Notes: generated by a model not told the origin, from the letters alone. Positions 10,698-19,168 are shown, numbered from the stretch's first letter. The stretch is 64,000 nucleotides of DNA from Paracoccus contaminans (GCF_002105555.1 NZ_CP020612.1:2720001-2784000), one strand, 5' to 3'. Made by a program: numbers and translations.

Positions 10698-12011
10698 TCA
10701 GGCCCGCCGGCGCGGCCATTGCCGATGCAGGTCGTCGATCACCACGGCGTGGCTGTGGCCGCCCTCTCCATGTTCCCACAGATGCGGATGGCCTTCGGGC
10801 AGATCGGGGTGTTCATGCGGCAGAACCTCCGCCTCTGCCGCAGGCCAGAGCTTCAGTGCGCCCGCCACCCCGAGGGAGGCGAGGCCCGCCATGATGAGAA
10901 AGGTCGCATCCAGACCGAATGCGGCCCCGAACCGGCCCGCCAGCGGATAGGTGAGAAGCCAGCAGGCATGGCTGAGCGCGAACTGGGCGGCGAAGATCGC
11001 CGGCCGATCCTCTGGCTGGGCGGAACGGCGCAGCAGCCGCCCCGTCGGTGTTTGTGTCAGGCTGTAGCCGAAGCCAATGACAAGCCACAGCGCCATCAGC
11101 GCAGGCAGCGATCCGACAAGCGGGCCGAGGGCCGTTCCGCAAACGAGGATCATGGCACCCGCAATCATCGGCGGTCGGTCCGGCATTCGGTCGAGCAGCC
11201 GCGGCAGCAGCAGCGCCGCGACCATCGAGCCGCCGCCAAACGCCGCGAGTGCCAGCGCCACCTGCTCTTCGCCGAGGCCAAGCCGCGCCTGAACCAGCAC
11301 GACCGTGTTGACGATCACCATGGCCCCTGCTGCGGCCACCGCAAGGTTTAGCGCAAGCAGCCCCCGCAGGCGCTGCGTGGCGAGATAGATGCGGATGCCG
11401 CGGGTGGTCCGGTCCCAGATACCGCGCGGCTGCGTCGGCCGGGGTGACGGCAGAGTGACGGTCGTCACGAGTGCGGCCGATGCCAGAAAGCCGATGACGG
11501 TGCCGCCGAACAAGACCGGAAAGCTCACCACCGTCAGCAGCGCGGCCGCGAGCATCGGCGAGAGCAGGTTCTCCAGATCATAGGCCAGCCGCGAGAGCGA
11601 CAGTGCCCGCGTGTACTCGGCCTCGTCGGGCAGAACGTCCGGGATCGTCGCCTGGAAGGTCGGGGTGAAGCCAGCCGATGCCGCCTGCAGCAGGAAGATC
11701 AGCACATAGATGTGCCAGACCTCGGACACGAAAGGCAGCGCCAGCGCGACCGTCGCCCGGATCAGGTCGAGCGCCACCAGCATCGCCCGTCGCGGCACCC
11801 GGTCGGCAAAGGCCGAGGCAATCGGCGCAAGCGTCACATAGGCGACCATCTTGATCGCAAGCGCGGTGCCGAGCACCACCCCCGCATCGGCCCCCGCGAG
11901 ATCCCAGGCCAGAAGCCCGAGAGCGACCGTGGCCAAGCCGGTGCCTATCAGCGCAATGACCTGCGCGGCGAACAGATGACGGTACGTGCGGTTGGCAAGG
12001 ACGGCGAGCAT
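10698..12011 (-). CDS. MFS exporter with His-rich C-terminal tail (putative nickel/cobalt efflux)
   Basis: A 437-residue major facilitator with about twelve membrane helices. It has the MFS motif A-like loop (ADRVPRRAMLVALD, about residues 71-84) and a C-terminal tail rich in His and acidic residues (LPHEHPDLPEGHPHLWEHG followed by GGHSHA). A cytosolic His-rich tail is typical of NreB/NrsD-type nickel or cobalt exporters. The gene starts 8 bases after the CsoR/RcnR-family regulator, in one operon. I chose the ATG at 12011 because it has an upstream AGAGG and begins the membrane region at once; an in-frame start at 12083 would add a basic leader and overlap the regulator. Ni/Co specificity is inferred from the tail and the regulator type. 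Confidence 0.78.
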   Translation of the reverse strand: MLAVLANRTYRHLFAAQVIALIGTGLATVALGLLAWDLAGADAGVVLGTALAIKMVAYVTLAPIASAFADRVPRRAMLVALDLIRATVALALPFVSEVWHIYVLIFLLQAASAGFTPTFQATIPDVLPDEAEYTRALSLSRLAYDLENLLSPMLAAALLTVVSFPVLFGGTVIGFLASAALVTTVTLPSPRPTQPRGIWDRTTRGIRIYLATQRLRGLLALNLAVAAAGAMVIVNTVVLVQARLGLGEEQVALALAAFGGGSMVAALLLPRLLDRMPDRPPMIAGAMILVCGTALGPLVGSLPALMALWLVIGFGYSLTQTPTGRLLRRSAQPEDRPAIFAAQFALSHACWLLTYPLAGRFGAAFGLDATFLIMAGLASLGVAGALKLWPAAEAEVLPHEHPDLPEGHPHLWEHGEGGHSHAVVIDDLHRQWPRRRA

Positions 12012-12019
12012 GGTGCCTC

Positions 12020-12277
12020 TCAGAGAAGTTTGGCCAGCGCGCGCAATTCGACGAGATCGCTCTCGCCGCCGTGCCCCAGGCAATGGTCGATGTGGTCGTG
12101 AATCAGCATCCGCTTGGCGGCTGTGACAGCGCTTTCGACCGCCTTGATCTGGCCCGCGATCTCGGCGCAGGGCTTCTCCGCCTCCAGCATGGCGATGATG
12201 GATCTGAGGTGTCCCTCCGCCCGTTTGAGGCGGTTGATGATATGGGGGTGCGAACTGTGCTGGGCTGACTCGGACAT
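12020..12277 (-). CDS. CsoR/RcnR-family metal-sensing repressor (DmeR-like)
   Basis: An 85-residue all-helical repressor of the DUF156 family. The signature is intact: RLKRAEGHLRSIIAML, then EKPCAEIAGQIKAVESAV with the conserved Cys37, then IHDHIDHC giving His60, His62 and Cys66. N-terminal His7, His10 and His12 could supply further ligands as in nickel/cobalt sensors (RcnR, DmeR, InrS) rather than the Cys-His-Cys set of copper CsoR. Members repress an exporter gene and release DNA when metal binds. A perfect C-tract/G-tract palindrome lies 10 bases before the start codon, and the MFS exporter follows directly, so autoregulation of the operon is likely. The metal identity (Ni or Co) is inferred. 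Confidence 0.88.
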   Translation of the reverse strand: MSESAQHSSHPHIINRLKRAEGHLRSIIAMLEAEKPCAEIAGQIKAVESAVTAAKRMLIHDHIDHCLGHGGESDLVELRALAKLL

Positions 12278-12287
12278 CGTGCGCTCT

Positions 12288-12305
12288 TATCCCCCCAGGG
12301 GGATA
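12288..12305. promoter_or_regulatory. operator of the CsoR/RcnR-family repressor
   Basis: TATCCCCCCAGGGGGATA contains perfect 8-base arms (TATCCCCC / GGGGGATA) around CA. A C-tract/G-tract palindrome flanked by AT is the classic recognition element of RcnR/DmeR/InrS-type repressors. It lies 10 bases upstream of the repressor start, so binding would block the repressor-exporter-yqaA operon. Confidence 0.8.
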
Positions 12306-12520
12306 TGCGCAAGGTCTGCGCTAATCGCGTCATGTGGAAGCGCAAGCTGAAGATTGCCGAGATTTAAACATAATGACTTTCAATGACTTAAGGTGGAGAA
12401 GGTTGGATTGGAGGCCCATTCCCTCCGCCATTTTTCCCGGAAAATGCGCTGATGCTGGCAATATGGGATGCCGCGTGCCGCATCATGTGGACCAGAATGT
12501 TCCGCACATTTCCGCCAACG
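12306..12520. other. junction region between metal operon and prophage remnant
   Basis: About 215 bases with no supported gene. It is slightly AT-richer around 12358-12395. The left boundary of the phage DNA should lie here, but I could not find a direct repeat shared with the right boundary near 27.4 kb, nor a tRNA end that would mark an attachment site. Confidence 0.35.
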
Positions 12521-12546
12521 AAAAGCCCCGGCGCATGGCCGGGGCT
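12521..12546 (-). terminator. Rho-independent terminator ending the phage late genes
   Basis: Read on the minus strand, AGCCCCGGC / GCCGGGGCT form a perfect 9-base-pair stem with a short loop, followed directly by TTTT. It lies 30 bases beyond the last phage gene, exactly where a leftward transcript should stop. Confidence 0.85.
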
Positions 12547-12576
12547 CGTCGCTCGGGGGGCTTACGTCCCGTCGAT

Positions 12577-13104
12577 TCAGAACTGCCCGGACACCGCGCC
12601 AGTGGCCGGCGGCTGGCCGATGGCGGTCAGGGCGTCGGTGATTGCGTCGGCCAGGCGCTCGGTCGCGGATGCCCGATCGAGGCGCATATAGGCGGCGAGA
12701 TCCGGGTTCCGCCGCGTCAGCGCCTCGAGGTATTCCGTCACCAGATCATCGGCCTGCTTCATCGGCGCCAGCGCCGGGGTCAGACGGTCGACGTTCGCCT
12801 TGGCCCAGCGGATGCCGAACTCGGTCAACTGCTCGATCTTGGCCTTGCGCAGTTCCTGTTCGGCCAGGATCGCGGCGCGGTCGGCAAGGGTGCGTTCAGC
12901 GGCGGCCTTGGCATTGGCCGCGGCGGCGCGGGCGCTGACGAACCGGGACAGCACGCCCCAGGCATAGCCGAGGGCCAGCGTGACGAGGCTTGCGACGATC
13001 AGATGGACCTGCGGCGCGATCGCGTCGGTGACGATGCCAGCGTGGGCCGCGCCTCCGGCGGCGATGCCCATGAAGACGGCGAGGGCAAAGAGGTTCAGGT
13101 TCAC
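12577..13104 (-). CDS. phage membrane protein, holin-like
   Basis: A 175-residue protein with an N-terminal hydrophobic signal or helix (LFALAVFMGIAAGGAAHA), a second membrane helix (HLIVASLVTLALGYAWGVL, about residues 33-51), and a long charged helical region with coiled-coil character (AAERTLADRAAILAEQELRK). It is the last gene of the phage block, directly after the endolysin and before the terminator. Two membrane segments followed by a helical cytoplasmic tail fit an LLH-type holin or a spanin partner, but no motif settles it. Confidence 0.55.
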   Translation of the reverse strand: MNLNLFALAVFMGIAAGGAAHAGIVTDAIAPQVHLIVASLVTLALGYAWGVLSRFVSARAAAANAKAAAERTLADRAAILAEQELRKAKIEQLTEFGIRWAKANVDRLTPALAPMKQADDLVTEYLEALTRRNPDLAAYMRLDRASATERLADAITDALTAIGQPPATGAVSGQF

Positions 13105-13116
13105 GGTGTTCTCCTG

Positions 13117-13809
13117 TCAGGCTTCGTTGCTGCTGATGCGGCCGGCCACCTTGTTGAACGGCAGCGGGCGATCGGCGGGGGTGGCGAGGGACGGCCAACG
13201 GGTTTCGATCAGCCGGTCCTTCTTGATCGGCGCCACGGTGACGGCGTTTGACTGGTTGCCCCCCAAGACGTGGACGACACCCACCCCTTCGCCGACGAGG
13301 AAGCCGACGTGGCCGGACCAGCTTGCGCCCGGCCGCGAGAAGACGGCGATCGCGCCGACCTGCGGCTTGCACCGCACGCCCCATGCGCCCCACTGGCGGG
13401 CGCCCAGCGGGTTGCCGGGCAGTTCGATCTCGGGCTTCCACTTCCGCAAGCACGTCGCCACGAAGGCGCCGCACCAAGGGATTTCGGCCGGGTCGATCCA
13501 TGCGACGGCGCTATCAAACCAGGCGCGCAGCCGGGACTTGTCCCGCACCTCGTGGACGCCCAGCACGGCCCACGCCTCGTTCATCCACGGCATGACCGAT
13601 TCAGCGGCGGGCTGGGACATGAGGCGCGCATGGGTCAGCGGGCCGTAATACGGCGTGGCGGCGAACCCGAGGCTGCGCTTGAAGGCGACGATCGCCTCGT
13701 TGGTCAGCGCGCCGCGGGCGCCGTCGATCGTGCCGCTGTAAAACGACAGGGCGCGCAGCTGCTGCTGGATGGGCCGCCAGTCCTGAACGGGGTATTCCTT
13801 GCGCGTCAT
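13117..13809 (-). CDS. phage endolysin: peptidoglycan-binding + TIGR02594/CHAP-like domain
   Basis: A 230-residue soluble protein. Residues about 8-65 form a peptidoglycan-binding-like helical repeat (QQQLRALSFYSGTIDGARGA, then NEAIVAFKRSLGF). Residues about 75-215 match the TIGR02594 lysin domain. The catalytic Cys lies in DPAEIPWCGAFVATCLRKW (Cys near residue 112) and the catalytic His in SWSGHVGFLVGEG (near 166), followed by VLGGNQSNAV. Such enzymes cut cell-wall peptide or glycan bonds during lysis. It has no signal peptide, so it needs a holin; the membrane proteins on both sides are candidates. The fold and role are well supported. Confidence 0.85.
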   Translation of the reverse strand: MTRKEYPVQDWRPIQQQLRALSFYSGTIDGARGALTNEAIVAFKRSLGFAATPYYGPLTHARLMSQPAAESVMPWMNEAWAVLGVHEVRDKSRLRAWFDSAVAWIDPAEIPWCGAFVATCLRKWKPEIELPGNPLGARQWGAWGVRCKPQVGAIAVFSRPGASWSGHVGFLVGEGVGVVHVLGGNQSNAVTVAPIKKDRLIETRWPSLATPADRPLPFNKVAGRISSNEA

Positions 13810-13810
13810 G

Positions 13811-14248
13811 TCAGCCTCGCTTCGTGAATGATCGACGCTGCAGAGCGCCGCAGATGCGCACGAACAGCGCGTCGCTGTTCGGGTGGAAGGCGATGGTCAG
13901 CATGTTCCAGTTGGGGCGCTCGTCTTCATCGAGTGCGTCCAGCTTGGCGCGCAGCAGCAGCAGGAACCCGGCCGCGCTGGTGCCTTTCCAGAGAATGTCG
14001 CCCCATGCGAACCAGGTCCGCATGGGCTCGGCCCACCAGAATCCGCCCGACGTGCCGATGCGCCACAATCCCCAGGCAGCGGCGTTCATGGCGACGGACA
14101 CGCCCAGCAGCAGGAAAGCGAAATAGAACGTGCGGCCCGGCCCATGACCGGGATGCAGCGGCGCACGGGGCCAATAGGCGCGCATGGCGGCAATGGCGGC
14201 CAGCGCCAGGCCGATGTTGACCGCCGCCGATACCTCGTTAGCGATCAT
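13811..14248 (-). CDS. phage membrane protein of unknown function
   Basis: A 145-residue protein with about three to four hydrophobic helices (AAVNIGLALAAIAAMRAYW, then TFYFAFLLLGVSVAMNAAAW, then GTSAAGFLLLLRAK) and a charged C-terminus. The ATG at 14248 has a very strong ribosome site (AAGGAGG) and overlaps the end of the upstream 66-residue gene by 11 bases, which shows translational coupling. I do not recognise the family. Its place inside the lysis block makes an accessory holin or antiholin role possible. Confidence 0.6.
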   Translation of the reverse strand: MIANEVSAAVNIGLALAAIAAMRAYWPRAPLHPGHGPGRTFYFAFLLLGVSVAMNAAAWGLWRIGTSGGFWWAEPMRTWFAWGDILWKGTSAAGFLLLLRAKLDALDEDERPNWNMLTIAFHPNSDALFVRICGALQRRSFTKRG

Positions 14249-14438
14249 CTCGCCCTCCTTCCGGCCGCGCCGTCGAGGCCACAACCAAGTTCATCATTTC
14301 CAGAAGGCTCGCCTGCGCCCGTCGCGCGCGGATCTGGGCTTCGGTCGCCGAGGCTCGCTCCGGGCTGTTGGCAATCTGTTCCATCGCGGCGATTGCATCG
14401 CTGGGGTTTGGGGTGCGGGAGAACCAGCGCCACGCCAT
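14238..14438 (-). CDS. small phage protein
   Basis: A 66-residue soluble protein (MAWRWFSRTPNPSDAIAAME...) with a helical middle. It starts exactly at the end of the upstream gene (ATGA-type overlap at 14438) and overlaps the next gene, so it is embedded in a tightly packed phage cassette. No family is recognised. The tight coupling is the main support for it being real. Confidence 0.55.
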   Translation of the reverse strand: MAWRWFSRTPNPSDAIAAMEQIANSPERASATEAQIRARRAQASLLEMMNLVVASTARPEGGRDDR

Positions 14439-14764
14439 CACTTCCCCCCGTCGAGGCATGGGCGCCGCCGCACTTCCTGCGCCAACTCGCGGATCTCGGC
14501 TGTCAGCTGCGCCTGCTGCGCGGTGTGCGCCTCGATCATCTTGGCGTTGGCCTGCATGACCTCGTAGGTGCGAGTCACGTCGCCCATGCGGACCTCGTGA
14601 TGCTGGTCCTTGACCTTCATCAGCAGCTCGGTGGCGACCTGCTCGGTCGCGCGGCGGTCTTTCCGCTCGGACTCGCGGGACAGGTAGAAATATGCAGCGA
14701 GGCAGGCCAGCACGCCCTGTTTCAGTATCTCGGCGACCAGCGTGGTCAGCGCGGCCTCCATCAT
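14438..14764 (-). CDS. small phage membrane protein with coiled coil (spanin-like architecture)
   Basis: A 108-residue protein with an N-terminal membrane segment (EILKQGVLACLAAYFYL, about residues 10-26) followed by a long charged helix (ERKDRRATEQVATELLMKVK and TAQQAQLTAEIRELAQEV). One membrane anchor plus an extended coiled coil is the plan of inner-membrane spanins (Rz) and also of some phage DUF proteins, so the role is open. The start overlaps the previous stop by 4 bases (ATGA). Confidence 0.58.
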   Translation of the reverse strand: MMEAALTTLVAEILKQGVLACLAAYFYLSRESERKDRRATEQVATELLMKVKDQHHEVRMGDVTRTYEVMQANAKMIEAHTAQQAQLTAEIRELAQEVRRRPCLDGGK

Positions 14765-15135
14765 CGCCCCCCGATCCGCTGTCGGACCCCGGCGGCGACC
14801 ACAGCCCACAGCCCGATCACCGAAGCCGCGCCAGAGGCGACGCGCCGTTCCCAGACGGCGGCGACCATGGCCGCGCCCAGCATGACGCACAGCCAATCCA
14901 GCAGGCCGTCGAGCGGCGGGCCGCCGGCGACAGCCTGCAGAAGTTCCCAGATCGAATATCCTACCGCGACCAGCGCCAGCCCCAGGACGGCATCAGACAG
15001 GACCAGAGAGGCCAGCAGCGCGGCGCAGGTCATCAGGCACGCCCCGATCATCGCGTGCGCCAGCGCCACGGCCGCCCACACATAGGGGGCAGCATGGTCT
15101 TCTGCGGTCAGCAGGTCGCGCAGGAAATCGGCCAT
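14761..15135 (-). CDS. phage polytopic membrane protein
   Basis: A 124-residue protein with about four hydrophobic segments (VWAAVALAHAMIGACLMTCA, ALLASLVLSDAVLGLALVA, WLCVMLGAAMVAAVW, VIGLWAVVAAGV) and a charged N-terminus (MADFLRDLLTAEDH). It is the first gene of the small-membrane-protein and lysis cassette and is preceded by one copy of the three-copy phage element. It could be the main holin; sequence alone does not prove this. Confidence 0.58.
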   Translation of the reverse strand: MADFLRDLLTAEDHAAPYVWAAVALAHAMIGACLMTCAALLASLVLSDAVLGLALVAVGYSIWELLQAVAGGPPLDGLLDWLCVMLGAAMVAAVWERRVASGAASVIGLWAVVAAGVRQRIGGR

Positions 15136-15156
15136 AGGGTGCGCCTCACGAATGAA

Positions 15157-15178
15157 GGCGGGCACGTCCTATGGCCGC
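15157..15178 (-). repeat. phage intergenic element, copy A
   Basis: On the minus strand the core reads GCGGCCATAGGACGTGCCCG. It lies 21 bases before the start of the 124-residue membrane protein. The same core occurs at 16758-16779 and 19169-19188, each before a phage start codon. A GATATG hexamer sits about 11 bases upstream of the element on the minus strand. Confidence 0.75.
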
Positions 15179-15302
15179 ATGGTCATCACCATATCACTAC
15201 CGGAAGGCGAAATCCAGAGAACAGCCTACGGCTATGCGCGCTCCGATGGCGTCAGGATCGTGCGGATCAGGCGGCGCAGCGCGCCCCCGGGCTTCATGGC
15301 CG

Positions 15303-16493
15303 TCATACCCGCGCCGTCGCGCGGCGGGCCAAAAGCGCCTGGCGGATAGTATCCGCCCTTGCGTCCTGCGTCCCGTCCGTGATGAGCGACACGATAGCGT
15401 CGATCTGCCCCGTCCATGCCGGCGTGGAAGTCTTGTTGGGGTGCGCGCCGATGGTCTTGACGTAGAGGGGCGACGCTGCCGGTTGTCCAGCGCCCGGCGC
15501 CACTTCCATGCCGTTATACCACAGCCGGGTCTGTGCCGGCAGGATTTCGAGTTCGATCAGGGACCAGACGTTGACGCCGCGCGGGATCGAGCCGGGCGGG
15601 GGCGTCGGAACGCCGCTGAGGGTTGTGGTCAGCGTCCCGTCCGGCGCGGCCGTGTGCAGATACCGCAGGACGAACTGCGCCGCCCCGTCGCCAGCGGCGT
15701 TGGCCAGCGCCCCCGCGAAATATGCCTGCCCCGTGGCAGTCCGTCGCGCCAGCACGAACAGGCGCACCCCGCACAGGTTGGCCGGGGTGCTCAGGTCCAT
15801 CCAGTTCGAGCCGATCCCGATAGCTGCGCTGCCCGCGCTGGTATCGGGCGGCGTCAGGGTGCCCCCCAGAACCGCATCGAACATCGCACCCGCGCCGCCC
15901 TTGTTGGTTACTCTGGCGATATTGCCCGAGCCATCCAGCACGGCGTTCTCGATCCGCAGGTCCATCGGGATCTGGCCCATCCCGGTTCCGTAGAGGGCGG
16001 CGATAGGGTCGGTCGCCGCTTGCCGGGTGATGGTGAAGCCGGTGATGGATATTGCCGCCGATGGGCCGTAGCCCAGGAGGAAGCCGAAGTATGGTGCGTC
16101 TCTGGTGAGGGTGAAGGAAATGCTGGTCGGGGATGTCGCGGCCACACCAGGGATGAGTGTGTTGGTGCCGGTCAGTAGGTCGGTGGTATCCGAAGTCCGG
16201 CAATGGAGCGGAGCGTCGCAGGTGTAGGTGAACTGCACAACGTCCCCAGCTTTGAGGGGCAACGCCTAGGAAATCACGCGGCGCTGGGTGCTTGTGCTGG
16301 AGAGGGAGATTGCGTTGGCTGACGCGCTGTCGATGGTGAAGTCGGTGAGCAGCGTGGGAGGGGTGTCCAGTCGGAGGATGGTCGCAGCCGCCCCCGGCGG
16401 CGGGGGTGGAGGGGCGGCGACCTGCCCAAGAAAGCCGAACGCGCCGGCAGGACCGCCCCGATAGACGGGGCGCGGCATCGTGCGCCAGCGCAT
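15303..16493 (-). pseudogene. phage tail/receptor-binding-type protein interrupted by an in-frame amber codon
   Basis: One reading frame of 397 codons starts at ATG 16493 and is broken by TAG at 16268-16266, after codon 75. The first part (MRWRTMPRPVYRGG...) has a polyproline run and then a beta-rich segment (DTPPTLLTDFTIDSASANA). Immediately after the TAG the same frame continues with ALPLKAGDVVQFTYTCDAPL, and the rest has alternating hydrophobic/polar beta structure (residues about 77-396) as in phage tail or lectin-like jelly-roll domains. No frame change is needed, so the stop is either a recent nonsense mutation or read through. A TTG just after the stop (16262) could re-initiate a 319-residue product. 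The gene lies between other tail genes; its start overlaps the upstream stop (TGATG). Confidence 0.65.
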
Positions 16494-16729
16494 CAGCCGA
16501 AAACCTCGATCACCACCAGCGCGGCATCGGCGATCGCCTTGCGGACCCGCGGGGCGTCGGAAGCGCCGAGCGGGATCACGTCGCCCGGCTCATAACGGTG
16601 GCCGCGCGTGACGGTCCCGGCAGGGGTGAAGGTGATATAGATCGGCGCATCATGGACCTGCAGCTTGCAGGGCACACCCGGCGCCGGGATCGCGGTGAAA
16701 TCGTTGGACGTGATGGGGTGGTCGGACAT
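16493..16729 (-). CDS. small phage tail-region protein
   Basis: A 78-residue protein (MSDHPITSNDFTAIPAPGVP...) with a beta-rich middle (CKLQVHDAPIYITFTPAGTV) and a C-terminal helix (VRKAIADAALVVIEVFG). Similar short proteins sit before receptor-binding genes in tailed phages, but I cannot name the family. It follows copy B of the phage element by 28 bases and overlaps the next gene (TGATG). Confidence 0.6.
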   Translation of the reverse strand: MSDHPITSNDFTAIPAPGVPCKLQVHDAPIYITFTPAGTVTRGHRYEPGDVIPLGASDAPRVRKAIADAALVVIEVFG

Positions 16730-16757
16730 GGCTTGACCCTTCGACAACATTGCGATG

Positions 16758-16779
16758 GGCGGGCACGTCCTATGGCCGC
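16758..16779 (-). repeat. phage intergenic element, copy B
   Basis: Same core as copies A and C (minus strand GCGGCCATAGGACGTGCCCG), 28 bases before the 78-residue protein start. On the minus strand CTATAG lies about 11 bases upstream, resembling a -10 box, so the element would sit at the 5' end of the transcript and can fold into a short hairpin. Confidence 0.75.
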
Positions 16780-16843
16780 TTTGCAGGCACTATAGCGGCA
16801 TCTGGGCTTGCTTTCCAGTTGCCAGCGCGAGCCTGCATCCAGT

Positions 16844-19147
16844 TCATTCAAGATCTAGGGTTGCATTGAACCCTCTCGCCGCAGCGCCTGCGGAGGTCAC
16901 GATCTTGATGCAGATGACATCGCCGGCGTTCACCTTGGCGAAGTTCACCAAGTCCTCGCCGCCGGTCGCGCTGTCCGCAATCGTAGCGGACAGCGCGGTG
17001 TCAGCACTTGAGCGAAATACCGTCGCCGTGAACGTCTGCCCGGCCCCTGGGCCGAGGGACGATCTGACGGACAGGTTGCGAAGAACGCCATTTCGGGGGA
17101 TGCGAATGCGAGCGAAGGTCAGGCCCGGCCCGGCGTAGGAAAGGCCGAGATACCACGTCGAGCCTGCAGGGATGGTTGTGCTGCCGCTGGTGAAAGCAAG
17201 CATCATGGGCCGAGCGAGGCCGTATTGCGTAACCCCGGTGCTGGCATTGATGTTGTCGTGATCCACGGTGTTGCCCGACAGATCGAGGCCGGAACCGCCG
17301 TAGGTGAAAACCCCGCCGTCCTGCGTCTGGATGCCGCGGTCGTTACCCTTGATCTCGGTGCCCTGAAAGCTGGCCGCGCTGTTCTGGCGAAGGATCATCG
17401 CGCGCACCTGCCCGGTGATCCTGTTGTGCGGCCCGTCAACGGCCGCTTCGGACTGCTGGAACGTCAGCATCGTATGGCGGCGGGCAGAGATGCCGATGCC
17501 GCCCACGACGTTGAGCGGGTTCAGGATGTTCAGCCCGTCACAGATCATGCGGCTCTGATCGAAAACCCAGAACTGCCTCTGGCTGCCGGCCGGCACGCGG
17601 TTCAGCAACCGCACCCGCTTGTCGGTGGTATTGGCCGCCACCTTCACGTTGGTATTGCTGTCGAAGTCCCATCCCTCCCCGATGTTCTGCCCGAGGTCGA
17701 TGTTGAGGTCGCGCAGAACAGCGGCGAAGCGAATGTCCGAGAAGGCGCAGGAGGCGAACTGCGCCATCGTGAACCGGACGTTCGCAGCCCCAATGGTCAC
17801 GTCCCGGAAATCGACATAGGCCATGGTGGCGCGGAGCCACAGATCGGCCTCGTCCTGCGGGACCAGGTTGATCTCCCATAGCCGCGCGCCGGTCCCCTGC
17901 AGGAACTCCCAATTTGCGTTGATCGTCGCCCCGCCGAGCGTCACGCCCCGCAGGAACGGCTTGCCGCGCGGCTTCAACCGCCGGGTGGCCGTATATGTCC
18001 CATCTGCCAGCCAGATCGTGCCGGTTCCCTGATACGACTCGATGATGCTCTGCCAGTCCGAGGTCGGCGTGACGGTAATATCGCCAAGTTCAAGCTCGAC
18101 GCCATCTGTCGGATTCGTGTCACCCAGCAGCGCATCACACCCGCTGAAGGAAACCGAGGTCGGGTCATAGAACACCTGACCGCCTTCCATGCGGCGCGCG
18201 GCCTCGCGGCAGGATTTGAACAAGGCCCCGGCGATATGCGCCGTCGCCTTCTGTCGCACGATGATGCCCCGATAGAGGCCCTCGAAACGGTTGTCGGAGC
18301 TGGCGTCCTGGATCGAGATCGTCGCCGCACGGCGGGCCAAGATGCCGATACCGTTCTTGTTCCCTGCGGTGTTGATGATGTGCAGGCCGGAACCTTCGAT
18401 GCTCGACCCCTGGTTCAGCGCGATGCAGTTGCGCTGGTTGGACGAGCCGTCATCCAGTATTTTGACGCGCGCGGCCGTAGTGTTCCCGGCGACCTTCAAG
18501 CTGCCCCGGTCGATGCCGATGCCAGCCGTGATGCCCGGCCCCAGCCGGACCTCGAAATCCCGCGCCGATGCCGTAAAGGACAGATCGCCGCCGATCATCT
18601 GGAACAGTTGGACCCCCGACAGGCCGAGACTGGACCCGTCCACGACCATATCGGTCATCGACAGCGCGGCTTGGGTGGCCCGGACGGACAGCGAGGCATC
18701 GGCCGGGATAATCCAGTTCCAACCCGTCCATACCGAGCGCGTGCCCGCCCCCAGGGACCATGATGCCGTGACCCGCGCGCCCCCGAGGGTGGCGCCCGTA
18801 ATCTGGATCAGCCGTCCCTTGGGCGTCAGCTTGCGCGTGGCGACATAATCGCCATCTGCCAGCGTGATGACCCCATTGCCGTCATACACCTCGATGATGG
18901 TCTTCCAGTCGTCAGCAGGGGTCAGGGTGAGGTCGTCCCCATAGCCGTACTGCCGGTGCGTCGGGCGCACGTTCGGCTCGATGGCAGCCAGTCGCGCGTC
19001 CTGGTTCACGACCAGCGCCTTGGCTGCATCGCTCGCTGCCTCTGCACGTTCTCTGGCCGCGATGGCATCTGCGGAGATCCGCGCCAAGTCGTTCGCAACC
19101 GGGCTCGGATAGCCGGTGCTGACCATCAGGGGGATTTCACGAGCCAT
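16844..19147 (-). CDS. phage tail spike with two tandem beta-helix repeats
   Basis: A 767-residue protein. Residues 1-60 form a helical head-binding-like region (coiled segment ISADAIAARERAEAASDAAK). Two homologous right-handed beta-helix modules follow. The first begins near residue 71 (DDLTLTPADDWKTIIEVYDG, later LADGDYVATRKLTPKG, GATLGGARVTASW). The second begins near residue 355 (GDITVTPTSDWQSIIESYQG, LADGTYTATRRLKPRG, GVTLGGATINANW). The C-terminal 100 residues are a beta-rich cap (STTIPAGSTWYLGLSYAGPG). Pectate-lyase-like helices of this kind bind or cleave capsule/O-antigen. The start at 19147 is preceded by copy C of the phage element at 21 bases. Confidence 0.8.
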   Translation of the reverse strand: MAREIPLMVSTGYPSPVANDLARISADAIAARERAEAASDAAKALVVNQDARLAAIEPNVRPTHRQYGYGDDLTLTPADDWKTIIEVYDGNGVITLADGDYVATRKLTPKGRLIQITGATLGGARVTASWSLGAGTRSVWTGWNWIIPADASLSVRATQAALSMTDMVVDGSSLGLSGVQLFQMIGGDLSFTASARDFEVRLGPGITAGIGIDRGSLKVAGNTTAARVKILDDGSSNQRNCIALNQGSSIEGSGLHIINTAGNKNGIGILARRAATISIQDASSDNRFEGLYRGIIVRQKATAHIAGALFKSCREAARRMEGGQVFYDPTSVSFSGCDALLGDTNPTDGVELELGDITVTPTSDWQSIIESYQGTGTIWLADGTYTATRRLKPRGKPFLRGVTLGGATINANWEFLQGTGARLWEINLVPQDEADLWLRATMAYVDFRDVTIGAANVRFTMAQFASCAFSDIRFAAVLRDLNIDLGQNIGEGWDFDSNTNVKVAANTTDKRVRLLNRVPAGSQRQFWVFDQSRMICDGLNILNPLNVVGGIGISARRHTMLTFQQSEAAVDGPHNRITGQVRAMILRQNSAASFQGTEIKGNDRGIQTQDGGVFTYGGSGLDLSGNTVDHDNINASTGVTQYGLARPMMLAFTSGSTTIPAGSTWYLGLSYAGPGLTFARIRIPRNGVLRNLSVRSSLGPGAGQTFTATVFRSSADTALSATIADSATGGEDLVNFAKVNAGDVICIKIVTSAGAAARGFNATLDLE

Positions 19148-19168
19148 GGTGCGCGCCTCATCTGGTGA

